DNA of 10,530 nt from Flavobacteriaceae bacterium (GTDB taxonomy: Bacteria > Bacteroidota > Bacteroidia > Flavobacteriales > Flavobacteriaceae): assembly GCA_002693605.1 (NCBI GenBank), contig NZQO01000088.1, forward strand, positions 1-10,530. The letters are read 5' to 3'. A model generated the notes under the pieces. The model ran no database searches and was not told the DNA's origin. It saw only the letters and a program-made list of their open reading frames with translations. Positions within the stretch are counted from its first letter, which is position 1. Each line of letters begins with the position of its first letter. Of the stretch, positions 1 to 6,542 are shown piece after piece. Made by a program: the position numbers and the translations under genes.

Positions 1-1490
1 CCTTCCTGCGGCAGAACAACTGGATGCACCGCAACCTGATTATCGCCGGTAACTTCAACATGACCAATACCAATGAGCTTTTCAATAATTTGATAAAGCT
101 CGGAATGCACCCCAAGGAAAAGGCCGACACCATTACCGTGATGGAAAAAATAGGCCACTTTCTCGACGAGGGCGTTCGCAAATTGTACAAGCGGGCAAAA
201 AAGGCAGGCATGTCAAAAATGGAAGCTTCCCCCTATATCATGGAACATCTGGACCTTGCGAAAATCCTGAAGAAATCGGCCCGGGATTGGGACGGAGGCT
301 ATGCAATGGCCGGATTGCTGGGTCATGGCGATGCATTTGTGCTTCGCGACCCTGCGGGAATTCGACCCGCCTATTTTTACCAGGATGATGAGGTGGTGGT
401 GGTAGCCTCAGAACGACCTGCCATACAGACCGTTTTTAACGTTCCCTTCGAGGATATTGAGGAAATTAAGCCCGGCCACGCCGTGATTATCGAAAAGGAC
501 GGAACCCTAAGCCAAAAGAAAATTCTCGAACCGTTAGAGCGAAAATCGTGCTCCTTCGAGCGAATTTACTTTTCTCGAGGAAGCGATGCCGAAATTTACC
601 AAGAGCGAAAGGAACTGGGCCGCCTCGTGATGCCCAAGGTGCTCAAGGCCATTGAATACGATACTATCAATACCGTTTTCAGCTTTATTCCCAATACCGC
701 CGAGACCTCGTTCTACGGAATGCTGGACGCTGCACAAAACGAGCTGAACAAGCAGAAAAACGAAGCCATCCTTAAGGAAGAGGGTCACCTGACCACCCAG
801 CGCCTAGAAGAAATACAGGCCCATAAGATCAGGACCGAGAAAATCGCCATAAAGGACGTAAAGCTACGTACCTTCATTACCGAAGACAGTAGTCGTGATG
901 ACCTAGTGGCGCACGTATACGACGTTACCTATGGCGTGGTGAAAAAAAATGACAACCTAGTTATCATTGACGATAGTATCGTTCGTGGTACGACATTGAA
1001 GAAGAGCATCCTCAAAATGTTAGATCGCCTGCAGCCAAGAAAAATTGTCGTGGTATCTTCGGCACCGCAAATTCGATATCCCGACTGTTACGGCATCGAT
1101 ATGGCGCGCTTGGAAGACCTCGTCGCGTTTCAGGCCGCACTGGCACTTCATAAGGAACGTGGTACGTATTCGGTAATCGAGGAAATTTATCACAAGGCAA
1201 AGGCCGAAATCGAAAAGAAAGAAGGAGAGCGCGTGAACCACGTGAAGGAATTGTACGCACCCTTTTCCGACGAGGAAATTTCAGACAAGATCGCTGAGAT
1301 TATAAGTACCGAAGATATTCAGGCCGAGGTAAAGTTAATATTCCAATCGGTAGACGACCTACACGTAGCGTGTCCGAAAAACTTGGGCGACTGGTACTTT
1401 ACAGGCAATTATCCTACCGACGGTGGAAAGAAAGTGGTAAATAGAGCCTATGTGCATTTCTTTGAGGGAAATCCGGAGCGGGCGTATTAA
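1..1490 (+). CDS. PurF-like amidophosphoribosyltransferase (long Bacteroidota form), 5' end outside window
   Basis: The frame is open from base 3 with no start in view, so about 495 C-terminal residues are seen; the Met at 24 is internal. The first part carries the end of a class II glutamine amidotransferase domain (FVLRDPAGIRP at about 346-378, then ASERPA). The phosphoribosyltransferase domain follows: CSFERIYFSRGSD, then the PRPP-binding loop VIIDDSIVRGTT at 960-995, then APQIRYPDCYGIDM. By family this enzyme transfers glutamine-derived ammonia to PRPP, the first step of purine synthesis, in the cytoplasm. It is not textbook PurF. The usual SFIPDSG segment reads SFIPNTAETSFYG, a charged, helix-like stretch follows (about 727-840), and the C-terminus has an extra lysine/glutamate-rich part ending with CPKNLGDWYFTGNYP. 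Bacteroidota commonly carry such a paralogue of about 630 residues beside normal PurF, so its exact role is uncertain. The N-terminal catalytic Cys cannot be checked. Confidence 0.9.
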   Translation, partial: FLRQNNWMHRNLIIAGNFNMTNTNELFNNLIKLGMHPKEKADTITVMEKIGHFLDEGVRKLYKRAKKAGMSKMEASPYIMEHLDLAKILKKSARDWDGGYAMAGLLGHGDAFVLRDPAGIRPAYFYQDDEVVVVASERPAIQTVFNVPFEDIEEIKPGHAVIIEKDGTLSQKKILEPLERKSCSFERIYFSRGSDAEIYQERKELGRLVMPKVLKAIEYDTINTVFSFIPNTAETSFYGMLDAAQNELNKQKNEAILKEEGHLTTQRLEEIQAHKIRTEKIAIKDVKLRTFITEDSSRDDLVAHVYDVTYGVVKKNDNLVIIDDSIVRGTTLKKSILKMLDRLQPRKIVVVSSAPQIRYPDCYGIDMARLEDLVAFQAALALHKERGTYSVIEEIYHKAKAEIEKKEGERVNHVKELYAPFSDEEISDKIAEIISTEDIQAEVKLIFQSVDDLHVACPKNLGDWYFTGNYPTDGGKKVVNRAYVHFFEGNPERAY

Positions 1491-1517
1491 GGAAATTATA
1501 AAATACGCCATGTGCTT

Positions 1518-1534
1518 ACCGTTTATCGGTTTTT
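1518..1534 (+). terminator. weak candidate terminator after the PurF-like gene
   Basis: A short hairpin, ACCG-TTTAT-CGGT, is followed by a T-run (1530-1534), 28 nt after the stop codon. The stem is only four base pairs, so this may be chance. No better terminator lies between the gene and the first small RNA, whose own terminator at 1647-1678 would also stop readthrough. Confidence 0.25.
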
Positions 1535-1542
1535 AAAACCAC

Positions 1543-1598
1543 TTTGTCTAAAAGTAGGAAAACCCTTAAATGCTTCTGAAAATTTTAATTTATATTTG
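1543..1598 (+). promoter_or_regulatory. promoter region of small RNA copy 1
   Basis: The -7 box TATATTTG (1591-1598) matches the Bacteroidota consensus TAnnTTTG. A weak -33 match, TTAAA, lies 20 nt upstream. Further up, TTTGTCTAAAAGT (1543-1555), inside the imperfect palindrome ACTTT-GTCTA-AAAGT (1541-1555), recurs upstream of copy 2 but 11 bp closer to the -7 box, about one helical turn. This suggests a regulator site or UP-like element, but that is inference. Confidence 0.6.
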
Positions 1599-1601
1599 GC
1601 C

Positions 1602-1678
1602 CATACCATAGCATAAGTAGGTTAAGTTTATGGTAAGATTTGGGGCAAAAAAGGTAAACGCTTGTTTACCTTTTTTTT
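1602..1678 (+). ncRNA. small RNA of about 76 nt, copy 1
   Basis: The transcript likely starts near 1602, four bases after the -7 box, and ends in the T-run at 1678. Hairpin 1 is a perfect 7-bp stem TACCATA (1604-1610) / TATGGTA (1629-1635) closing the 18-nt loop GCATAAGTAGGTTAAGTT. A single-stranded linker AGATTTGGGGC follows. Hairpin 2 is GGTAAAC (1653-1659), loop GCTT, GTTTACC (1664-1670), flanked by A6 and T8 that can extend the stem, forming an intrinsic terminator. The second copy at 2286 keeps both stems and the big loop but changes every base of the tetraloop, as expected for a structured RNA. It does not code: a one-base indel after the ATGGTA shifts the frame between copies. Function is unknown. 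The exposed loop and G-rich linker could be target-pairing sites. It may belong to Rfam Flavo-1, which I cannot verify. Confidence 0.75.
1647..1678 (+). terminator. intrinsic terminator of small RNA copy 1
   Basis: A-run, 7-bp stem GGTAAAC/GTTTACC with tetraloop GCTT, then eight T. Counting A:U pairs from the flanking runs, the stem reaches 13 bp. It can also stop readthrough from the PurF-like gene. Confidence 0.85.
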
Positions 1679-1779
1679 GCTTTAACGTGAATTGTGCCTT
1701 TATTAGAAAACCAGATTTTCTTCTTCGTTGTAGTTTCACACCCCCATGAAAGTTTCAGAAGCTATTGTTTCTGAATATT

Positions 1780-2061
1780 TTAGCTGCGCAGTACACGGAA
1801 ATATGTCTGGCTGCAGTTTTCACAGAAACTTTTCATTTCTCGAAACCATCGCTCCAAAAGTGTAGTCCTTGTGCCGGTAGTGGCAGGATGTAGCGAGCAC
1901 TCCAGTTCGCCCAGCTTTCTCTCAAGCTCGGAAGGCGTACTCATGATATACATTTTCTTGGTTTTCTTGGTTCCCTTGCGCTTCCAGCTGCTCTTGGACT
2001 GCAGGCCTACCTCAGCATATTTGATCTTTACTTGATATACATTTGTCCCATCTCGTTCCAT
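1780..2061 (-). CDS. small hypothetical protein, 93 residues, unknown function
   Basis: I do not recognise this protein. The reading frame extends to a TTG at 2070, but ATG at 2061 is preferred because the TTG falls inside a possible -7 box. The product starts MERDGTNVYQVKIKYAEVG, has a strongly basic segment (residues about 22-34, rich in K, R, S and T), then an acidic/leucine helix-like part (SELERKLGELE), and ends with a CxxC pair in FCENCSQTYF, which could bind metal or be redox active. There is no signal peptide and no membrane segment, so it should be cytoplasmic. It stands alone on the minus strand between the two direct copies of the small RNA. The long open frame in an AT-rich gap and the upstream promoter-like sequence favour a real gene, but a chance frame is possible. 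Confidence 0.5.
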   Translation of the reverse strand: MERDGTNVYQVKIKYAEVGLQSKSSWKRKGTKKTKKMYIMSTPSELERKLGELECSLHPATTGTRTTLLERWFREMKSFCENCSQTYFRVLRS

Positions 2062-2067
2062 AACACA

Positions 2068-2095
2068 CAAATAGTTGAATCTTTAAATGTACAAA
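2068..2095 (-). promoter_or_regulatory. possible promoter of the small minus-strand gene
   Basis: Read on the minus strand: TTTG (2095-2092), 18 nt, then TATTTG (2073-2068). The -7 element is two bases short of TAnnTTTG, so it is only a weak match. If used, transcription would begin a few bases before the ATG at 2061, giving a nearly leaderless mRNA. Confidence 0.3.
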
Positions 2096-2237
2096 AAAAT
2101 CGCTACATAACCTAAATTTTACATTGGCGTAACACTATGGTAACATTGAGGTTTGTGATTAGAGCTAATTCATGGAAAAACACTATGTAATCTTAAATCA
2201 CTCCACAATTTTTACATTTTAACGAAAAAACCGGGAT
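2096..2237 (+). other. AT-rich intergenic stretch without a recognised gene
   Basis: No convincing reading frame on either strand. It contains two short direct repeats of doubtful meaning: AACACTATG at 2131-2139 and 2179-2187, and TTTTACATT at 2117-2125 and 2210-2218. No tRNA-like or strong hairpin structure was seen. Confidence 0.4.
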
Positions 2238-2282
2238 TTTGTCTAAAAGTTTAACAGGCTAAGCAATAATAATTTACCTTTG
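2238..2282 (+). promoter_or_regulatory. promoter region of small RNA copy 2
   Basis: The -7 box TACCTTTG (2275-2282) fits TAnnTTTG, and a weak TTTAA lies 20 nt upstream as the -33 element. TTTGTCTAAAAGT (2238-2250) is shared with copy 1. Apart from these elements the two upstream regions differ, which suggests that the shared ones are under selection. Confidence 0.6.
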
Positions 2283-2285
2283 AAT

Positions 2286-2361
2286 CATACCATAGCATAA
2301 GTAGGTTAAGTTCATGGTAGATTTGGGGCAAAAAAAGGTAAACTTCCGTTTACCTTTTTTT
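2286..2361 (+). ncRNA. small RNA of about 76 nt, copy 2
   Basis: Direct-orientation paralogue of the RNA at 1602. The first 27 bases are identical. Then come one substitution (T to C, opening the top A-U pair of hairpin 1, which keeps six pairs: TACCAT 2288-2293 / ATGGTA 2314-2319), a missing A at the linker and one extra A in the A-run. Hairpin 2 keeps GGTAAAC/GTTTACC (2337-2343 / 2348-2354), but the tetraloop is TTCC instead of GCTT. The 18-nt loop at 2295-2312 is unchanged. Conservation begins exactly four bases after the -7 box, as in copy 1. Two promoter-driven copies may act redundantly or respond to different conditions; their targets are unknown. Confidence 0.75.
2330..2361 (+). terminator. 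intrinsic terminator of small RNA copy 2
   Basis: A7, stem GGTAAAC/GTTTACC, tetraloop TTCC, then T7. Same design as in copy 1 with a fully different loop. Confidence 0.85.
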
Positions 2362-2527
2362 ATGCCCAAAAGTGAACACAATCGGTACAGCCAAGCTCCC
2401 ATGTCATCTTATTAATTACCAATCAACACTTTTCTGCTGCCCTCATCTTGACAAAAGATTCTCCAATTAATACGATTTAAAAAAATGTAATTCTACCCCG
2501 AGGCCGGGTTAATTAGGACTATACACT
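2362..2527 (+). other. intergenic stretch with nothing recognised
   Basis: Between the second small RNA and the sodA terminator no gene, promoter box or strong structure is apparent. A small CCCG-AGGC-CGGG hairpin occurs near 2499-2510, without a T-run. Confidence 0.4.
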
Positions 2528-2562
2528 AAAAAAATCCCCAGACGTTGCCGTGTGGGGATTTT
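2528..2562 (-). terminator. sodA intrinsic terminator
   Basis: Long stem AAAATCCCCA (2531-2540) / TGGGGATTTT (2553-2562) with an inner ACG/CGT pairing around loop TTGC. Read on the minus strand it is followed by seven T (A-run 2528-2534). It begins 22 nt after the sodA stop. Its symmetry may give some activity in the other direction too. Confidence 0.85.
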
Positions 2563-2584
2563 CATTTCTTCAAGGGAAATATGC

Positions 2585-3193
2585 TTACTTATTATTCGCG
2601 TATCGTTTTGATACTTCCTCCCAATCAATTACGTTGAAAAAAGCACCAACATAATCAGGTCTCTTATTTTGGTATTTTAAGTAATAGGCATGTTCCCAGA
2701 CATCAAGCCCCAATATTGGGGTTCCACCGCATCCCACACCAGGCATCAACGGATTATCTTGGTTGGTGGTAGAGCAAATTTCTACTTTCCCACCTTCTTG
2801 TACACACAGCCAGGCCCATCCAGAACCGAATTGTCCCTTTGCGGCTTCAGAGAACTTTTCCTTAAAATCTTCAAAACTTCCATAGGCACTATTGATGGCG
2901 TTTTCCAAATCGCCCGAGGGTTTTCCACCGCCATTGGGCGACATAACCTCCCAGAATAAACGGTGGTTGTAATAGCCGCCGCCATTGTTGCGTACCGCTT
3001 TGTTATCCAAATCCAAATTCTTTAGGATATTTTCAATTGTCTTGCCTTCTTTGTCGGTTCCCTTGATGGCATCGTTCAGTTTGTCGGTATACCCTTGGTG
3101 GTGCTTGGTATGGTGTATTTCCATAGTCCTGGCATCGATATTGGGTTCTAGGGCATCGTAGTCGTATTTAAGTTTAGGTAATTCAAAAGCCAT
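2585..3193 (-). CDS. sodA: superoxide dismutase, Fe/Mn family, Mn-type signature
   Basis: Converts superoxide to hydrogen peroxide and oxygen in the cytoplasm. At 202 residues, with no signal peptide, it has normal family length. The metal ligands are visible: His27 (MEIHHTKHH), His77 (YYNHRLFW), Asp164 and His168 (DVWEHAYY). Residues that separate the metal types are Mn-like: Gly73 four residues before His77 and Gln145 in NQDNPLM, rather than the Gln/Ala pattern of FeSOD. Actual metal use is not certain, since some Bacteroidota enzymes accept both metals. The usual GGGHxNH motif reads GGGYYNH here, and there are three cysteines (130, 140, 155), two near the active-site segment. The ATG start gives the standard MAFELPKL N-terminus. 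The gene is monocistronic, with its own promoter and terminator, and is divergent from the helicase gene at 3360. Confidence 0.96.
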   Translation of the reverse strand: MAFELPKLKYDYDALEPNIDARTMEIHHTKHHQGYTDKLNDAIKGTDKEGKTIENILKNLDLDNKAVRNNGGGYYNHRLFWEVMSPNGGGKPSGDLENAINSAYGSFEDFKEKFSEAAKGQFGSGWAWLCVQEGGKVEICSTTNQDNPLMPGVGCGGTPILGLDVWEHAYYLKYQNKRPDYVGAFFNVIDWEEVSKRYANNK

Positions 3194-3233
3194 AATTCTT
3201 TTCTTTTTTGGTTATCTTAATTATTAACTATCT

Positions 3234-3241
3234 CAAAGATA
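3234..3241 (-). promoter_or_regulatory. sodA promoter -7 box
   Basis: On the minus strand TATCTTTG matches TAnnTTTG exactly and lies 41 nt before the ATG. The -33 region is poor (TTTTA, about 16 nt upstream), so an activator may be needed. That is inference. Confidence 0.6.
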
Positions 3242-3359
3242 CGGATTAGCACCCCTATAAAATGTTATAGAACTGATAAGATTTCTATACCCGAATAGAT
3301 TATTTTGATACGCTATTTCCCCTTTCGCCAAATTTGGTATTTTTATAAAAAACTGACCG

Positions 3360-6300
3360 TTGAGCACGTCCACCCCTTTTACGATTTACAACGCCTCCGC
3401 CGGGAGCGGAAAAACCTTTACCCTAGTAAAGGAATACCTGAAGAAGATCTTTTCATCGAGCAACCCCGGGTACTACCGGAATTTATTGGCCATTACCTTT
3501 ACCAACAAGGCCGTTGCCGAGATGAAGCAGCGCATCGTTACCACCTTGGTGGCATTTGCGAACGATGAACTACTGCCCGCCTCGCGCGTGATGCAAGAAG
3601 AAATAATTTCTGAAACGGGACTCTCCCCTACCGAGCTCCAACAGCGGGCCAAGGCTATTTTGAAACACTTGCTGCACCATTATTCCAGTTTCAACGTGGA
3701 AACCATAGATCGCTTCAACCACCAGTTAATTCGAACCTTTGCGCGCGACTTGAAACTGTCATCCGACTTTGAAGTGACCTTGGACACTGACGCGCTACTT
3801 GCCGAGGCGGTGGAGAAACTTATTGGCAGGGCGGGTACCGAAAAGCAAATCACTCAAACCCTACTCAGCTTTGCTCTCGAAAAGACCGACGACGACAAAT
3901 CGTGGGATATTTCAAACGATATTGCCACGACTTCGAAACTACTTACTACGGAGACCGACGCACCGCATCTGGGAACACTTAAACAATTCACGCTTACCGA
4001 TTTTGAGGTTTTCAAGGAAAAGCTTCTTCGGCAAAAGCACTCGCTCATAACGAAATTAACAGCTGCCGCACAGCAGGCGGTAGATTTAATAGAGCGTAAT
4101 CACTTAACTGAGGAGGATTTTTATAAACAAAACCTATTCGCGTACCTTCACAAATTGGGAGAGGGAAATTATGCCTCCGTTGGATTCGATAAAAAGTGGC
4201 AGGAAACCTTGGAGGAAAAGCCACTATATCCAAAGAAAACGAAACCGCCCAAAAGCACTACTATAGACAGCTTGGCTCCAGAATTAATTCGGGTGTATTT
4301 TACTACTGAAGAATTGATTCATCAGGTATATCTACTCGACGCGATTTTAAGGAACCTCACGCCGCTCTCGGTGATTGCCCTGGTGCAAAAGGAGCTAGAT
4401 CAGATTAAGCTGGAGCGCAATTTAGTGCCCATCTCCGAATTCAACTCACTAATAAACAAGGAAATTAAAAACCAACCGGCACCGTTTATCTATGAGCGCC
4501 TTGGCGAGAAATATCGCCATTTTTTCGTAGACGAGCATCAGGACACCTCTTTGCTGCAATGGGAAAATTTGATTCCGCTAATAGAAAATGCCCTGGTACA
4601 GGCCCAACTCGAGCAGGGGTCGTTATTGCTCGTGGGCGACGCCAAGCAATCCATCTATCGGTGGCGGGGCGGTCTGCCCGAGCAATTCATGGGGCTGTAC
4701 GAGAACAACAATCCGTTTCCTGTTCAAAAAAGAGTGGAAAATCTGGGCGTTAACTTCCGAAGCAAGCGGGAGATAATAGATTTCAACAACCAGTTTTTCC
4801 AGCACATTTCTAATTTCTTCGGAGATAATACGCACGAAAATCTGTATAAAATTGGCAACCGGCAGGAGTCTCAATCGAGTGAGGGCGGTTTTGTCCACCT
4901 CGAATTTCTGGATCGGGAAAATACGACCGCCAAAGAGGATGCCTATGCCGAGCGGGTACTGCAAACCATTGCCGAACTAAAGAGCGATGGCTACCGCGAG
5001 GCCGATATTTGCATTCTTACCCGAAAACGGGAAGATGGCGTTAAACTCAGCGAAGCCCTTTTAGCCGAGGGAATTTCGGTGGTTTCCACCGAAACGTTAT
5101 TACTGGAAAATTCGCCCAAGGTCCAATTTTTAATTTCGCTTTTAACCCTTACCGCCTATCCGGATCGCGATGAGGCGAAGATAAAGGTGCTCGATTTTAT
5201 ACACGATCAGGGAGCCATTTCGATGGAAAAACATTCCTTTTTCGAATCGGCCCTGCGCGATTCCACCCAGACGCTTTCCGAACTGTTCGCCGCACATGAA
5301 CTGGAGTTTTCCATAGAGAAGGCCAATTCGCTTCCGCTATACCAGGCATTCGAATATGCGATAGAGACCTTTCAGCTTTACGAAGCGCCAAACGCTTTTC
5401 TTTTCGGGTTTATGGACCTGGTCTTCGATTATACCCAGCAGCGGCACGCCTCGACCGTAGGGTTTTTCGAATTTTGGGAAACCAAGCGCGAAAAGGCCGC
5501 CCTCTCGGTTGGTGAGAGTGCCGACGCCGTGCAGTTAATGACAATCCATAAGGCCAAGGGACTCGAATTTCCAGTGGTATTGTACCCCTATGCCAACTCG
5601 AAAATATACGGTGATTTAAATCCGAAAACCTGGTACGAGCTAGAAGCCGGGCCAGATACAATTTCGCCGGTATGGCTAAACCTCAACCAACAGTTATCAA
5701 CGCTAAGCGAGCAAGGGCTGGAACTGTACAACGAAAGCCAGAACACCCAGGAGCTGGACGCCATCAATGTACTTTATGTAACTCTAACTAGGGCGGTAGA
5801 ACGCCTGTATATTTTTACGGAAAAACCAGCATCTAAAAAAACGGCAGATTTTAAGCAGTACGGCGAGCTGTTTCAAAACTTTTTGGAGCACAGGAACGAA
5901 TGGAGCGATGCACGGTTGGAATATTCCTTCGGAACAAAACAAGCACCCGCGGCACAAAAAACGCATAGTGCTATGGCAACGAAAGCGCCAACCTATTGGG
6001 TTTCGCGACCCGAAAGCCATACGTTGACACTGGTAACCAAAGATGCACTGCTGTGGGGAAAATACGCCCAGGAGGCTATAGATACCGGTACCCTCCTGCA
6101 CGATACGATGGCCAGGATCAAAACTCAAGCCGATATTGAACCCACAATTTCCAGCTTGCGGAAATGGGCTCTTTACGCGCCGGAGGTTGTACGTTTGCTG
6201 CATACTTCAGTAGAGATTATAGTCGCGCACCCACATTTAAAAGAGCTCTTTTCGGCCAAAGATAAGGTGATGAATGAACGGGACATCGTGACCAACAGCG

Positions 6301-6503
6301 GCACGATACTAAGACCCGACAGAATAAATATCCACGAGAGCGGTGACGTTACGATTGTAGACTACAAAACCGGGGGTGCAAATTCGCACCACACGGAGCA
6401 AGTTCATAGTTATGCCCAAAGCCTTGCGGATATGGGATATAAAATTCGCCAACGGTTATTGGTTTATATAAATGAAGAAGGAATAGTGGTAAATAAAGTA
6501 TAA
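3360..6503 (+). CDS. UvrD/RecB-type helicase with C-terminal nuclease (AddA-like)
   Basis: A 1047-residue superfamily 1A DNA helicase-nuclease, probably the motor subunit of an AddAB/RecBCD-type enzyme that resects double-strand breaks for RecA loading. Motifs in order: Walker A SAGSGKT (Lys18), Ia TFTNKAVAEMK (46-56), Walker B VDEHQD (390-395), III GDAKQS (Asp427), IV NFRS (465-468), V IHKAKGLEF (729-737), VI VTLTRA (807-812). The C-terminus has a RecB-family nuclease: GTLLH (His914), Asp987 and DYK (Asp1001, Lys1003), all apparently intact. The start must be the TTG at 3360: an in-frame stop lies just upstream (3354-3356) and no ATG precedes Walker A. TTG may lower translation. kbl follows after 39 nt. 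The likely partner, the AddB-like gene, is not adjacent but starts at 9332. An alternative reading is a stand-alone UvrD-like exonuclease, but the nuclease domain and neighbourhood favour AddA. Confidence 0.92.
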   Translation: MSTSTPFTIYNASAGSGKTFTLVKEYLKKIFSSSNPGYYRNLLAITFTNKAVAEMKQRIVTTLVAFANDELLPASRVMQEEIISETGLSPTELQQRAKAILKHLLHHYSSFNVETIDRFNHQLIRTFARDLKLSSDFEVTLDTDALLAEAVEKLIGRAGTEKQITQTLLSFALEKTDDDKSWDISNDIATTSKLLTTETDAPHLGTLKQFTLTDFEVFKEKLLRQKHSLITKLTAAAQQAVDLIERNHLTEEDFYKQNLFAYLHKLGEGNYASVGFDKKWQETLEEKPLYPKKTKPPKSTTIDSLAPELIRVYFTTEELIHQVYLLDAILRNLTPLSVIALVQKELDQIKLERNLVPISEFNSLINKEIKNQPAPFIYERLGEKYRHFFVDEHQDTSLLQWENLIPLIENALVQAQLEQGSLLLVGDAKQSIYRWRGGLPEQFMGLYENNNPFPVQKRVENLGVNFRSKREIIDFNNQFFQHISNFFGDNTHENLYKIGNRQESQSSEGGFVHLEFLDRENTTAKEDAYAERVLQTIAELKSDGYREADICILTRKREDGVKLSEALLAEGISVVSTETLLLENSPKVQFLISLLTLTAYPDRDEAKIKVLDFIHDQGAISMEKHSFFESALRDSTQTLSELFAAHELEFSIEKANSLPLYQAFEYAIETFQLYEAPNAFLFGFMDLVFDYTQQRHASTVGFFEFWETKREKAALSVGESADAVQLMTIHKAKGLEFPVVLYPYANSKIYGDLNPKTWYELEAGPDTISPVWLNLNQQLSTLSEQGLELYNESQNTQELDAINVLYVTLTRAVERLYIFTEKPASKKTADFKQYGELFQNFLEHRNEWSDARLEYSFGTKQAPAAQKTHSAMATKAPTYWVSRPESHTLTLVTKDALLWGKYAQEAIDTGTLLHDTMARIKTQADIEPTISSLRKWALYAPEVVRLLHTSVEIIVAHPHLKELFSAKDKVMNERDIVTNSGTILRPDRINIHESGDVTIVDYKTGGANSHHTEQVHSYAQSLADMGYKIRQRLLVYINEEGIVVNKV

Positions 6504-6508
6504 TTTTG
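6501..6508 (+). promoter_or_regulatory. possible kbl promoter -7 box overlapping the helicase stop
   Basis: TAATTTTG fits TAnnTTTG, includes the stop codon of the helicase gene and lies 34 nt before the kbl ATG. No TTTG is seen at the -33 position, so it may be chance; kbl could instead be cotranscribed. Confidence 0.3.
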
Positions 6509-6542
6509 TCACGATTCAGAAAAAAATAAAATCAGAAACATC

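Noticed and set aside
1630..1746. A short peptide frame starting with ATG inside small RNA copy 1
   Set aside because: The matching ATG in copy 2 is followed by a one-base deletion, so the two frames encode unrelated peptides. The conservation is of RNA structure, not protein.
1754..1779. TTCAGAA/TTCTGAA hairpin just after the small minus-strand gene
   Set aside because: A 7-bp AT-rich stem without a T-run on the minus strand; too weak to call a terminator.
2692..2725. Pairing of the small RNA's TTGGGG linker with CCCCAA in the sodA message
   Set aside because: Only about six base pairs and deep in the coding region; expected by chance.
2690..2959. A plus-strand frame opposite sodA
   Set aside because: The sodA product has all four metal ligands on the minus strand; the opposite frame resembles nothing known.
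3305..3568. An 87-codon plus-strand frame overlapping the helicase start
   Set aside because: It is in another frame over the Walker A region of a clear helicase gene, and its product has no recognisable feature.
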